A DNA stretch of 64,000 nucleotides, taken from NCBI GenBank assembly GCA_019634975.1, contig JAHCAI010000001.1, positions 124,001 through 188,000 on the forward strand, read 5' to 3'. Source of the stretch: Burkholderiales bacterium. GTDB lineage: Bacteria; Pseudomonadota; Gammaproteobacteria; Burkholderiales; SG8-41. The notes beneath the pieces are model-generated. The model did not search any database, was not told the DNA's origin, and saw nothing but the letters and a program-made list of their open reading frames with translations. Positions 46,095-55,228 of this stretch are shown here, piece by piece. The translations under genes and the position numbers were made by a program. The number at the start of each line of letters is the position of its first letter. Positions within the stretch are counted from its first letter, which is position 1.

Positions 46095-47012
46095 ATGAGC
46101 GAAGGCATCGTTGCAGGCAAGGTCGTGGTGGTCACCGGCGCGGGGCGCGGCATCGGCCGCGAGATCGCGCTGCTGATGGCGAAGGAGGGCGCGAAGGTCG
46201 TGGTCAACGACATCGGCACCTCGCTCGCCGGCGAGGGCGCGGACCGGACGCCGGCGGAGGAAGTGGTGCAGCTGATCCGGCAGGGCGGCGGCGAGGCGGT
46301 GGCGAGTTACGACAGCGTGGCCGACTTCGATGCCGCGCAGCGCATCGTGCAGGCCGCGGTCGACAGCTTCGGCCGCGTCGACTGCGTGGTCAACAACGCC
46401 GGCATCCTGCGCGACGTCATTTTCCACAAGATGACTTTCGACGACTGGGATTCGGTGATGAAGGTCATCGCCTACGGCGCCTTCAACGTGAGCCGTGCCG
46501 CGGCGGGCTTCTTCCGCCAGCAGAACGGCGGCAGCTTCGTGCACATGATTTCCAACTCGGGGCTTGCCGGCAACGTCGGCCAGGCCAACTACGGCGCGGC
46601 CAAGGCGAGCATGGTGATGCTGTCCAAGCACATCGCGCTCGACATGCAGCGCTTCAACGTGCGCTCCAACTGCATCGCGCCCAGCGCCTGGACCCGCATG
46701 ACCGGCTCCATTCCGTCGAATACGCCGGACAAGGCGGCGCGCGTCGCGCAGCGCATGATGGTCACGCCCGACAAGAACGCGCCGCTCGCGGTGTTCCTCG
46801 CCAGCGACGCGGCGAAGGACGTCAACGGCCAGATTTTCTACACGCGCATGAACGAGATTTTCCTGATGAGCCAGTCGCGCCCGATCCGCGGCCTGCAGCG
46901 CAGCGAGGGCTGGACGCCGCGCGCGATCGCCGAGCATGCACTGCCGGCGCTGAAGCCGGACTTCTATCCGCTGGCGCGCAACCAGGATGTGTTCAGCTGG
47001 GATCCATTGTAA
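46095..47012 (+). CDS. Short-chain dehydrogenase/reductase
   Basis: 305 residues. The cofactor motif is TGAGRGIGREIA, followed by VNDIG with Asp selecting NAD(H). NNAG, the catalytic Ser in ISNSG and YGAAK complete the set. The C-terminal third is longer than in most SDRs and resembles the first dehydrogenase domain of multifunctional beta-oxidation proteins; it ends with FSWDPL. GGAGAAACGG precedes the ATG. It follows the MmgE/PrpD gene by 120 bp. Its stop codon is followed immediately by the 27-bp A-rich repeat. Confidence 0.9.
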   Translation: MSEGIVAGKVVVVTGAGRGIGREIALLMAKEGAKVVVNDIGTSLAGEGADRTPAEEVVQLIRQGGGEAVASYDSVADFDAAQRIVQAAVDSFGRVDCVVNNAGILRDVIFHKMTFDDWDSVMKVIAYGAFNVSRAAAGFFRQQNGGSFVHMISNSGLAGNVGQANYGAAKASMVMLSKHIALDMQRFNVRSNCIAPSAWTRMTGSIPSNTPDKAARVAQRMMVTPDKNAPLAVFLASDAAKDVNGQIFYTRMNEIFLMSQSRPIRGLQRSEGWTPRAIAEHALPALKPDFYPLARNQDVFSWDPL

Positions 47013-47013
47013 A

Positions 47014-47040
47014 AATATCAATAAAAACAAATACTTATAA
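47014..47040 (+). repeat. 27-bp A-rich intergenic repeat, copy 2
   Basis: Same start as copy 1 (AATATCAATAAAAACAAATA) and ends CTTATAA. It begins 1 bp after the SDR stop codon. The rest of the gene-free stretch 47041-47338 shows no coding frame or clear hairpin that I can support. Confidence 0.85.
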
Positions 47041-47338
47041 TTAGATGCAGGCGCGCCGCCGGAGACGTGGCGCAGGTCATGCAGGCATTGGCCCGTGTCT
47101 TGCAACACGCGGGACGTGAACACCGCGAAGGGCATTGCCGACCCCGTCCTGATCGCGCCCTGCGCGCGCAATGCGGGTCTCCTGCACCACGGTGATCCGC
47201 AACGCATGCGGCCTGCGCCGCAATGGTGCCCTGTGCAGTCCGCACAGTCCGGCGTCCAGTCCGGATGCTGACGGCAGGGTGCCGTCGCAGCCTACCTGCG
47301 TGCTAACATCGATTCGCATTTCCTCAAGGACAATCCCC

Positions 47339-48316
47339 ATGAAAACCCTGCTCGTCACTGCCACTGCCATCGCCTCGCTTGCCGTCGGCGGCATCGCCTC
47401 CGCTCAGGACAGGGCCGCAGCGGCCTATCCTGCAAAACCGATCCGCATGATCGTGCCTTTTGCCCCCGGCGGCGGCCTCGACATCACCACGCGGCTGATC
47501 GGCCAGAAGCTCACCGAGAAATGGGGCCAGAACGTCGTCGTCGACACCCGCCCCGGCGCCGCGACCATTGTCGGCACCGAGATCGCCTCGAAGGCGATAC
47601 CCGACGGCTACACGCTGCTGATGATCACCACCACCTTCGCCATCAATCCCAGCCTCTATGCCAAGCTGCCCTACGATCCGCTGAAGGATTTCACGCCGGT
47701 GACCCAGCTCAATTCCCAGCCGAACATCCTGGTGGTCAGCGCCGCGACGCCGGTCAAAAGCGTCTCCGAACTGATCGCACTGGCGAAGTCGAAGCCCGGA
47801 GAACTGACCTTCGCCACGCCGGGCGCGGGCTCCGCGCCGCACCTGTCGGCCGAACTGTTCAAGCGCACCGCCGGCATCGACATGATCCATGTGCCCTACA
47901 AGGGCATCCCGCCGGCGATCACCGACGTCATCGGCGGCCGCGTGACCATGCTCTTCACCACCACGATCTCCGCCGCGCCGCACATCAAGGCCGGCAAGGT
48001 GAAAGGCCTCGCGCTGACCAGCGCCAAGCGCCTCGCCAGCATGCCCGAGCTGCCCACCATCGGCGAGACGCTGAAGGGTTACCAGGCCGAAGCCTTCCAG
48101 GGCATGATCGCGCCCGCCGGCGTGCCGCGCGCGATTGTCGAGAAGCTGGGCCGCGAAGTCGCCGCGATCGTCCAGTCCCCGGAAATCGGCAAGACCTTCG
48201 AAGCCTCGGGCGCCGTCGCCGTCGGCAGCACGCCCGCGCAGTTCGCGGCCTTCCTGAAAACCGAAACCGCGAAATGGGCCAAGGTCATCAAGGAAGCCGG
48301 CATCAAGCTGGAATAG
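47339..48316 (+). CDS. Bug/TctC-family periplasmic solute-binding protein
   Basis: 325 residues. Signal peptide MKTLLVTATAIASLAVGG with cleavage near ASAQ; Bug motifs YPAKPIRMIVPFAPGGGLDI, VDTRPGAATIVG, IPDGYT and VPYKGIPPAITDVI. The pocket loop has DTRPGAA in place of the more common DNRPGA. The ATG at 47339 was chosen because it begins the signal peptide. It is followed by a small tautomerase gene and a gamma-glutamyltransferase-type gene on the same strand. Confidence 0.92.
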   Translation: MKTLLVTATAIASLAVGGIASAQDRAAAAYPAKPIRMIVPFAPGGGLDITTRLIGQKLTEKWGQNVVVDTRPGAATIVGTEIASKAIPDGYTLLMITTTFAINPSLYAKLPYDPLKDFTPVTQLNSQPNILVVSAATPVKSVSELIALAKSKPGELTFATPGAGSAPHLSAELFKRTAGIDMIHVPYKGIPPAITDVIGGRVTMLFTTTISAAPHIKAGKVKGLALTSAKRLASMPELPTIGETLKGYQAEAFQGMIAPAGVPRAIVEKLGREVAAIVQSPEIGKTFEASGAVAVGSTPAQFAAFLKTETAKWAKVIKEAGIKLE

Positions 48317-48328
48317 CCTTCACCGCTC

Positions 48329-48359
48329 ACCGCTCGCCATTCACCAATCACCAGTCACC
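48329..48359. repeat. TCACCA-rich repeat, copy A
   Basis: A 31-nt segment beginning ACCGCTCGCCATTCACCAAT and ending CACCAGTCACC, 12 bp after a Bug stop codon. It matches 61151-61181 with two differences; that copy also lies next to the 3' end of a Bug gene. Confidence 0.65.
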
Positions 48360-48382
48360 AAAATTACCCGCAAGAGGACCCC

Positions 48383-48571
48383 ATGCCATTCGCCCAACTC
48401 TACGTCGCTGAAGGCCGCACCCCGGAACAGAAAAAAGTCCTGATCGAAAAAGTCACCCAGGCCTTCGTCGAGGCCGTCGGCGTCAAGCCGGAATCGGTGT
48501 GGATCACCGTGCAGGACATCCCCAAGCATTCCTGGGGCGTGGGCGGCAAGACTCTCGCCGACAAGGGCTGA
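48383..48571 (+). CDS. 4-oxalocrotonate tautomerase-family protein
   Basis: 62 residues, the canonical 4-OT length. After removal of Met the catalytic Pro1 is exposed (MPFAQLYVAEGRTPEQKKVL). ESVWITVQDIPKHSWGVGG matches the second half of the fold and places Trp in the hydrophobic pocket. It would move a double bond or hydrolyse a small unsaturated acid. AAGAGGACC precedes the ATG. The gamma-glutamyltransferase gene starts 22 bp later, so the two are probably co-expressed. Confidence 0.9.
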   Translation: MPFAQLYVAEGRTPEQKKVLIEKVTQAFVEAVGVKPESVWITVQDIPKHSWGVGGKTLADKG

Positions 48572-48593
48572 GCACCAAGCAGAGGAGAGCGTC

Positions 48594-50363
48594 ATGGCGG
48601 AACAGAAAAAACGCGCAGTCAAGATGGCCGTCCCGGCGGCCAGCCTGCGGCCGACGATGGTCGGCCGCAACCATGCCGCCTCGGCCGGCCACTACCTTGC
48701 GACGCTGGCGGCAATGCGCGTGCTCGACCGCGGCGGCAACGCGGTCGATGCCGGCGTCACCGCGTCGATGGCGCTCTCCGTGCTGCAGCCCGACATGGTC
48801 AGCTTCGCCTGCGTCGCGCCGACGCTGATCTACATGAAGGAACTCGACAAGGTGATCAGCCTCGCCGGGCTCGGCTACTGGCCGAAAAGCACCGATGTTG
48901 CGAAGCTGATCGCCGCCGGCAACGGCAAGGCGGTGCCGGAGAACCTGCTGCGCACGGTGATCCCCGCCGCGCCCGCGACCTACATCACGGCGCTGCGCCG
49001 CTACGGCACGATCTCCTTCGAGGAGGCCGCCACACCGGCGATGGAACTGGCGAAAAACGGCTTCGCCGTCTACCCGCTGCTGGCGAGCAACATCGAATAC
49101 CTGGAAAACAGCTTCCGCCGCTGGCCCGACAACGAGCGCATTTTCCTGCCCAAGGGCCGCGCGCCGAAGGTCGGCGAACTGTTCCTGCAGGAAGATCTGG
49201 CGAAGACCATCGGCCGCCTGATCCAGGCTGAGCGCGATGCCAAGGGCGACCGCGACAGGAAGCTCGCCGCGGTGCACGACTATTTCTACCGCGGCCCGAT
49301 CGCGCGCGAAATTTCCGATTACCACGCCGCCAACGGCGGCTTCATGACCTTCGAGGACCTCGCCGGATTCGAGGTGCCGGTGGAGGACAGCATCAAGGTC
49401 GACTACCGCGGTTATACCGTGCATGCCTGCGATGTCTGGTGCCAGGGCATCGTGCTGCTGGAGTCGCTGAAGATCCTCGAGGGTTACGACCTCAAATCAA
49501 TGAAGCACAACTCGCCGGACTACGCGCACCTGATCGCGGCGGCCCTCAACCTGTCCTTTGCCGACCGCGAAGCCTATGTCGGCGATCCGAAATTCGTGCA
49601 CGTGCCGCGCGACGCGATGATTTCCGAGGCCTACGCGAAGCGGCAGCGCGCGCGCATCGACATGCAGAAAGCCTTCGGCCGCCTGCCCGATCCGGGCGAC
49701 CCCGAGATGACCGGCCGCATCCCCGGCGTGATGCCGGAAGGCGCCGCCGCCGCGCCGCACGGCCTCGCACGCCTGTCGCAGGACACCATCTACAACTGCG
49801 TCGTCGACCGCTGGGGCAATGCCTACTCGGCGACGACCTCCGACAACGCCAGCGAAACGCCGATCATCCCCGGCACCGGGCTGGCGATTTCCTCGCGCGG
49901 CTGCCAGTCGCGGCTCGAGCCCGGCCACCCGGCGGAAGTGAAGCCGGGCAAGCGCCCGCGGCTGACGCCCAACCCGGCGATGGCCTTCAAGGACGGCAAG
50001 CTGTTCATGACCTTCGGCACCCCCGGCGGCGACCAGCAGTCGCAGGGCATGCTGCAGGTCTTCCTCAATGTCGTCGAACACGGCATGACCATGCAGCAGG
50101 CGGTGGAAGCGCCGCGCATCTCCTCGCAGAGCTTCCCCAACTCCTTCGCGCCGCATGCCTACTACCCGGGCAGGCTCAACGTCGAAGAGGACCTCGGGCC
50201 GGAAGTCATCGCCGAACTGCGCCGCCGCGGCCACGATGTCGAAATCTGGCCGCGTTTCCCCGCGGCCAACGCCGCGGTGTGCGCGATCAAGGTCGATCCG
50301 GAAACGGGCCTGCGCCACGCCGGCGCCGATCCGCGGCGCGAGGGCTACGCGCTGGCCTGGTAA
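48594..50363 (+). CDS. Gamma-glutamyltransferase-family (Ntn) hydrolase
   Basis: 589 residues of the GGT family. RGGNAVDAGVTASMALSVLQ is near the N-terminus. Autocleavage should occur before Thr398 (QDTIYNCVVD), which aligns with the nucleophile Thr of E. coli GGT. The small subunit then contains TTSDNASETPIIPG, LTPNPAMAFKDGKLFM and TPGGDQQSQGMLQ. No signal peptide is seen (the start is MAEQKKRAVKMAVPA), so the protein is probably cytoplasmic, unlike classic GGT. It could be an acylase or hydrolase of an N-acyl compound. It follows a Bug gene and a tautomerase gene. Confidence 0.9.
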   Translation: MAEQKKRAVKMAVPAASLRPTMVGRNHAASAGHYLATLAAMRVLDRGGNAVDAGVTASMALSVLQPDMVSFACVAPTLIYMKELDKVISLAGLGYWPKSTDVAKLIAAGNGKAVPENLLRTVIPAAPATYITALRRYGTISFEEAATPAMELAKNGFAVYPLLASNIEYLENSFRRWPDNERIFLPKGRAPKVGELFLQEDLAKTIGRLIQAERDAKGDRDRKLAAVHDYFYRGPIAREISDYHAANGGFMTFEDLAGFEVPVEDSIKVDYRGYTVHACDVWCQGIVLLESLKILEGYDLKSMKHNSPDYAHLIAAALNLSFADREAYVGDPKFVHVPRDAMISEAYAKRQRARIDMQKAFGRLPDPGDPEMTGRIPGVMPEGAAAAPHGLARLSQDTIYNCVVDRWGNAYSATTSDNASETPIIPGTGLAISSRGCQSRLEPGHPAEVKPGKRPRLTPNPAMAFKDGKLFMTFGTPGGDQQSQGMLQVFLNVVEHGMTMQQAVEAPRISSQSFPNSFAPHAYYPGRLNVEEDLGPEVIAELRRRGHDVEIWPRFPAANAAVCAIKVDPETGLRHAGADPRREGYALAW

Positions 50364-50631
50364 GCGCGCCGCGTTCCTTGCGGGATTCGCGGCCTGCAAG
50401 GAGCGCAGCGCAGAGCGGGGCTGTCAGCGGCTGTTTCCCTGTTGCACGACCTCGCCGTCGCGCGGCAGGCTTTTCGCGATGTGATTCAGCGTATCGGCAT
50501 TGAGCCTGCCGAGTCCGCCAAGTGGCCTGTCGCTTGATGCCGCGAAACTTCTGCTGTAAAGCTTGAGGCCTGTGCCGATTTGACAGCCGGGGCATGGCAT
50601 CCCGGCGGCGGCGAACAGGAGGAGAGCACCC

Positions 50632-51510
50632 ATGACCGTTGAAATCCGTGAAGGCATTTCCGTTACCCCACTGGGCCGCGGCATCGGCGCGCAGCTTGAC
50701 GGCGTAAATCTGCGCGAGCCGATCTCCGAAGCAGCGAAGGCCGCGATGCTGTCGGCCTGGATGGAGCACAAGGTCCTGCGTTTCCGCGGCCAGCAGGGCA
50801 TGAGCACCCAGCAGCTCGTCGATTTTTCGAAGGTCTTCGGCGAACTCGATCGCGCGCCGACGCCGGCCAACAAGACCGGCAAGCCCTATCTCTCTGAATT
50901 TCCGACGGTCACCGCGATTTCCAACATCGTGGTGAATGGCGAGCCCATCGGCGGACTGGGCGCCTACGAGGCCGAGTGGCACACCGACATGTCCTACAAC
51001 GAGTGCACGCCGAGCGCCAGCATCCTCTACGCGATCGAAATCCCGCCCGCCGGCGGCGACACCTGGTTCTGCGACATGTACGCGGCCTACGACCGGCTGC
51101 CGGCCGAGCTGAAGACGCGGATCGCCGGGCTGAAGTGCGTGCACGATGCGAGCCGCAACAGCGCCGGCATGCTGCGCAAGGGCTGGAAGGAAGTCACCGA
51201 CCCGCGGGAGACCATCGGTGCGCTGCATCCGATCGTGCGCACCCACCCGGTGACCGGGCGCAAGGCGCTGTTTCTCGGGCGCCGGCTGAATGCCTACATC
51301 CCCGGGCTGAGCCTCGAGGACAGCGAAGCGCTGCTCAACACCCTGTGGGCGCACGCGGTTCTGCCCGAGGCGACCTGGGTCCAGCAATGGCGCATCGGCG
51401 ATGTCGTGATCTGGGACAACCGCTGCACCATGCACCGCCGGGATTCCTTTGATCCTTCGGCACGCCGTCTGCTGCATCGCACGCAGATCGCCGGCGACCG
51501 CCCGTTCTGA
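50632..51510 (+). CDS. TauD/TfdA-family 2-oxoglutarate-dependent dioxygenase
   Basis: 292 residues. The Fe(II) facial triad is His117 and Asp119 (EWHTDMSY) with His268 (CTMHRRD); Arg279 and Arg283 in RRLLHRTQI bind 2-oxoglutarate. The family hydroxylates taurine, 2,4-D, alkyl sulfates and other small acids. AGGAGGAGAG precedes the ATG. A Bug gene follows at 62 bp and may bind its substrate. The 268-bp gap before it (50364-50631) shows no gene or strong hairpin. Confidence 0.92.
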   Translation: MTVEIREGISVTPLGRGIGAQLDGVNLREPISEAAKAAMLSAWMEHKVLRFRGQQGMSTQQLVDFSKVFGELDRAPTPANKTGKPYLSEFPTVTAISNIVVNGEPIGGLGAYEAEWHTDMSYNECTPSASILYAIEIPPAGGDTWFCDMYAAYDRLPAELKTRIAGLKCVHDASRNSAGMLRKGWKEVTDPRETIGALHPIVRTHPVTGRKALFLGRRLNAYIPGLSLEDSEALLNTLWAHAVLPEATWVQQWRIGDVVIWDNRCTMHRRDSFDPSARRLLHRTQIAGDRPF

Positions 51511-51572
51511 TCTGGCATGGGCGCGGGAGCGCGCCTTTGCCGGATACCGATACCTGTTCAAGGAGATATGAA

Positions 51573-52568
51573 GTGACTGTCCGCATGATTTCGTTCAACA
51601 AAACCCGGTTCAACAAAACACTGCTGTTGCTGCTGGCCGGACTGCTGCCGGCGGCCACCGTTGCGGCGCAGAACTACCCGACCCGCACCGTGCGGGTCAT
51701 CGTACCCGGTCCGCCCGGCGGCGGTGCCGACACGCTGGCGCGCACGATGGCAACCAAGATGTCCGAGAACCTCGGGCAGCAGTTCATCGTCGACAACCGC
51801 GCCGGCGCCAGCGGCATCATCGGCACCGAACTGGGGGCGCGCTCGGCGCCGGACGGCTATACGATCCAGATCGGCCACAGCGGCACCCATGCCATCAACA
51901 TCAGCCTGCGCAAGACGCTGTCGTACCACCCGGTGCGAGACTTCACGCCGCTGATGCTGATCGCCAGCATGCCGAACATCCTGGTGACGCATCCCTCGCT
52001 CCCTGCCAAATCGGTGAAAGAGCTGATCGCTTTCGCGAAGGCGCGTCCCGGCCAGATGACCTACGCCTCCGCCGGCACCGGCTTCTCCCAGCACCTCGCC
52101 GGCGTGCTGTTCTGCGACGTGGCGGGCATACAGATGCTCCACGTGCCGTACAAGGGCAGCGCGCCCGGCATGACCGACGTCATCGCCGGCAACGTGATGA
52201 TGATGTTCCCCAACACGACCGCGGCCTTTCCGCACCTCAAGTCCGGCCGCCTGCGCGGACTCGGCGTCACCTCGCTGAAGCGCTCGGACATATTCCCCGA
52301 CGTGCCCGCGATCGCGGAAACGCTGCCCGGCTACGAAGCGATCGCCTGGTTCGGTTTCTTCGCGCCGGCCAATCTGCCCGAAGACCTCAAGCGCCGGCTC
52401 AATGCCGAAATGGTCAAGGCGATCAGCGACCCCAAGGTCAGCGAAACCATCCGCAAGCTCGGCGGCACCGCGGCCAGCAACACGCCGGAGGAGTTCCAGG
52501 CTTACGTGAACGCGGAAATCGCCAAGTGGGCCAAGGTCATCAAGAGCGCGGGGATTCCGCAGGAATGA
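51573..52568 (+). CDS. Bug/TctC-family periplasmic solute-binding protein
   Basis: 331 residues. The start is GTG at 51573 with AAGGAGA six bases before it; the ATG in the same stretch is out of frame. A signal peptide (KTLLLLLAGLLPAATVAAQ) leads to YPTRTVRVIVPGPPGGGADT, VDNRAGASGIIG, APDGYT and VPYKGSAPGMTDVI. It lies 62 bp after the TauD-type gene and is probably in the same transcript, suggesting uptake or sensing of the dioxygenase substrate. Confidence 0.92.
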   Translation: MTVRMISFNKTRFNKTLLLLLAGLLPAATVAAQNYPTRTVRVIVPGPPGGGADTLARTMATKMSENLGQQFIVDNRAGASGIIGTELGARSAPDGYTIQIGHSGTHAINISLRKTLSYHPVRDFTPLMLIASMPNILVTHPSLPAKSVKELIAFAKARPGQMTYASAGTGFSQHLAGVLFCDVAGIQMLHVPYKGSAPGMTDVIAGNVMMMFPNTTAAFPHLKSGRLRGLGVTSLKRSDIFPDVPAIAETLPGYEAIAWFGFFAPANLPEDLKRRLNAEMVKAISDPKVSETIRKLGGTAASNTPEEFQAYVNAEIAKWAKVIKSAGIPQE

Positions 52569-52947
52569 CGGATGCATATTTGTTGATGTTTTCGGTCAAG
52601 CTTCCAAGTCTTTGGCCGTAATGTGGATTTCGGTAAAAGATCCATGAGCATGAAGTCGAATCGGATAACACATATTGAAATCCCTCTTGTTTTTACTTTG
52701 TTTGACGCATAAGGTCGATATATTGGGCCTGTCGGCATCTACCACTATCAATAACATTGCCCGATAAAGTCCGTATTGTTGCTTGGGGGTGAGGTGACGC
52801 GGCTCCAGCAATTGCGGGCAGTCCGCATTCACGGAATATGCCCCGAGTGAATGGGTAGTTCTCGCGGAGGAGTTCGGCAATGAGTCAGGCGGTCGCGGTG
52901 CCGATTGAGTTGGTAGCCCGTGCTTTTGCGTCCGGAGCCGGTCTGTG
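52569..52947. other. Low-GC gene-free stretch upstream of the CoA-transferase gene
   Basis: About 300 bp with clearly lower G+C than its surroundings. No recognisable gene. Near its right end ATGAGTCAGGCGGTC opens a possible 22-codon leader (52880-52948) after GGAGGAG, whose stop TGA overlaps the CoA-transferase ATG. It may hold the promoter and a coupled leader peptide. Confidence 0.4.
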
Positions 52948-54192
52948 ATGCCGGACTCCGGAAATTACCAGGCGCTTGCCGGGATCAAGGTGCTCGAACT
53001 GGGGACCACCATTGCCGGGCCATTTTGCGCCCGCCTGCTCGCGGACTTCGGCGCCGACGTTATCAAGGTGGAGCCCGCAGAGGGTGATCCCTCACGCCTG
53101 TCCGGCAAGCGCTACAAGAACAAGCCGCTATATGCCGCAAGCATGATGCGCAACAAGCGGCTGATCGTCATCGACTTGCGTACTCCGGAAGGCCAGGACC
53201 TGATACGCCGGCTGGTAAAAAAGGTGGATGTGCTGGTGGAGAACTTCCGGCCCGGCACCCTGGAAAAGTGGAATCTCGGTTATGACGCGCTTTCCGCGAT
53301 CAACCCCGGGCTGATTCTGGTGCGGGTTTCCGGATATGGCCAGAGCGGCCCCTATAGCCAGCGACCCGGGTACGGTGTGGTGTGCGAGGCGGTCGGCGGA
53401 CTGCGCCATGTCACCGGTGATCCCGATCGTCCTCCGGCGCGAGCCAACATAGCGCTGACCGACTGCATCACCGGGCTTTATGCCGCGTTTGGAACCATGA
53501 TGGCCCTCCGGCATCGTGACCGGACCGGGCAAGGCCAGGTTGTCGATACGGCCCTGTATGAGTGCGCGTTCAGCTTCATGGAGGCGCATGTCGCCGCCTA
53601 TGAAAAAACCGGCTATGTAGTCGGCCGCGAAGGGGCTGGGCACTCGGGCAGCGTGGTCAACAACCTGTTCAAGACGCGCGACGGCGACTACGTTCACATA
53701 CAGGGTTCGCAGACCAACAGCTTCCGCCGGCTTTGCCTGGCGATGAAACGCCCGGACATTCTGGAAAATCCGAAATTCAATACCCGCCCCGAGCGCGTCA
53801 AGAACGGCGACGAGATGGATGCCATTGTCCAGGAATGGGTGGGGGCGCGTGATTACGTCGAGGTCGAGCAGGCATTGTCCGCGGAAGATGTTGTATTCAC
53901 ACGGATCTACACCATGGCGGACATCTTCCGTGATCCCCATTTCAAGGCCAGAAGGATGATCCGGGATGTGCCCGATGAAGACCTGGGCAGCATTGCAATG
54001 GTTGCGCCGGTGCCGCGGCTCTCGGCAACTCCCGGCGACATACGCAGCAGCGGGGGGCGCACGGGACGGGACACGGAGGCCGTGCTGGGCGAAGAACTGG
54101 GCATCACCAATGGCGAACTCGATGATCTGATCAAGAAGGGCATCGTCGCGATCGCCGCCGACAACAATGGCAAGGGAGGAGTGGCACCATGA
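52948..54192 (+). CDS. CaiB/BaiF-family (class III) CoA-transferase
   Basis: 414 residues. VLELGTTIAGPFCARLLADF and GADVIKVEPAEGDPSR form the N-terminal signature. The catalytic Asp lies in VDTALYECAFSFMEAH, and the C-terminal part contains GRTGRDTEAVLGEELG. The enzyme moves CoA between carboxylic acids. The ATG at 52948 was preferred over the GTG one codon upstream. Its ATGA end overlaps the next Bug gene by 4 bp and an acyl-CoA carboxyltransferase gene follows, so the three form an operon that activates and carboxylates an acyl-CoA. Confidence 0.92.
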   Translation: MPDSGNYQALAGIKVLELGTTIAGPFCARLLADFGADVIKVEPAEGDPSRLSGKRYKNKPLYAASMMRNKRLIVIDLRTPEGQDLIRRLVKKVDVLVENFRPGTLEKWNLGYDALSAINPGLILVRVSGYGQSGPYSQRPGYGVVCEAVGGLRHVTGDPDRPPARANIALTDCITGLYAAFGTMMALRHRDRTGQGQVVDTALYECAFSFMEAHVAAYEKTGYVVGREGAGHSGSVVNNLFKTRDGDYVHIQGSQTNSFRRLCLAMKRPDILENPKFNTRPERVKNGDEMDAIVQEWVGARDYVEVEQALSAEDVVFTRIYTMADIFRDPHFKARRMIRDVPDEDLGSIAMVAPVPRLSATPGDIRSSGGRTGRDTEAVLGEELGITNGELDDLIKKGIVAIAADNNGKGGVAP

Positions 54193-55181
54193 TCAGGATT
54201 TCAGGCTGCGGAGTTCTTGTAGGCGGCGCGATGGCAGCGCTGATGGCCGGAGCGGCATCTGAAGCATTGGCGCAATGGAAGCCGGATCGCATTCCGGAAC
54301 TGATTGTCAGCGTCGCGCCCGGAGGCAACCAGGACATTACCGCGCGCACCATCCAGACGATATGGCAGGACAAGAAGATCGTCTCGCCGGTCAATGTCGT
54401 CAACAAGCCGGGCGGCGGCGGGGCGATTGCCTATACCTACGTCAGCCAGAAGGCGAAGGATCCCAGCCAGTTGCTGATCCTGGCGCCGACCATGTTCACG
54501 TCGAAAATCATGGGGGTCGGCCAGTTCACGCACCGTGATTTCACCCCGCTGGGCATGCTCTTCAATGAATACATATTCACCGTCGTCAAGGCCGATTCGC
54601 CGCTGAAGACCGGTGGTGACCTGATCAAGAAGCTCAAGGAGTCGCCCGACAGCCTGAGTTTCGGCGTGGCGACGGCCATAGGCAACCATATTCACATGGG
54701 GATCGCGCTGCCGATGAAGGCGGCCGGTGTCGACATCCGGAAGATGAAAGTCGTTGCATTCAAATCTTCCGGGCAGTCGCTGACCTCGGTCCTGGGCGGG
54801 CACATCGATGTCGCCGCGGCGACATTTGCGGCTGTGCTGCCCCATGTCACCGCCGGGACCGTGAGGATTCTCGGGGTCAGCGCACCGAAGCGCATGACCG
54901 GGATTCTGGCGGCGATCCCGACATGGAAGGAACAGGGGGCGAACGCGGTATTCGACAGCTGGCGCGGCGTGGTCGGCGCCAAAGGCATCAGCGAAGCCCA
55001 GATCAAGTACTGGGAATCCGCTTTCCTGGCCTTGAGTCAGACCGAGGAGTGGAAAGCCGACATCGAAAAAACTTTCCGGGTGAACAACTTCCTCAACGGC
55101 CGCGATGCCGGCGCCTACTGGGATGCCCAGTACAAGGAACTGGAGGAAGGACTCACGGAGCTTGGCCTGGCCAAGCGCTGA
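54189..55181 (+). CDS. TctC-family periplasmic solute-binding protein (divergent type)
   Basis: 330 residues. Signal peptide (VLVGGAMAALMAGAASEALA) then WKPDRIPELIVSVAPGGNQD, VNKPGGGGAIAYTYV and a C-terminal YKELEEGLTELGL. The Bug pocket is recognisable but the sequence lacks the VPYKG motif; that position reads VVAFKSSGQ. It belongs to the TctC branch that often accompanies CoA-transferases. It overlaps the CoA-transferase gene by 4 bp and precedes the carboxyltransferase, so it probably serves the same acid substrate. Confidence 0.9.
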   Translation: MIRISGCGVLVGGAMAALMAGAASEALAQWKPDRIPELIVSVAPGGNQDITARTIQTIWQDKKIVSPVNVVNKPGGGGAIAYTYVSQKAKDPSQLLILAPTMFTSKIMGVGQFTHRDFTPLGMLFNEYIFTVVKADSPLKTGGDLIKKLKESPDSLSFGVATAIGNHIHMGIALPMKAAGVDIRKMKVVAFKSSGQSLTSVLGGHIDVAAATFAAVLPHVTAGTVRILGVSAPKRMTGILAAIPTWKEQGANAVFDSWRGVVGAKGISEAQIKYWESAFLALSQTEEWKADIEKTFRVNNFLNGRDAGAYWDAQYKELEEGLTELGLAKR

Positions 55182-55228
55182 GTACACGGGTTCAACTTTT
55201 CGCGGTAATTGCGACGTAAAGGATGGTC

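Noticed and set aside
52596..52880. Minus-strand frame of 94 codons in the low-GC gap
   Set aside because: No recognisable domain, no convincing ribosome-binding site, and the region fits a promoter or leader better.
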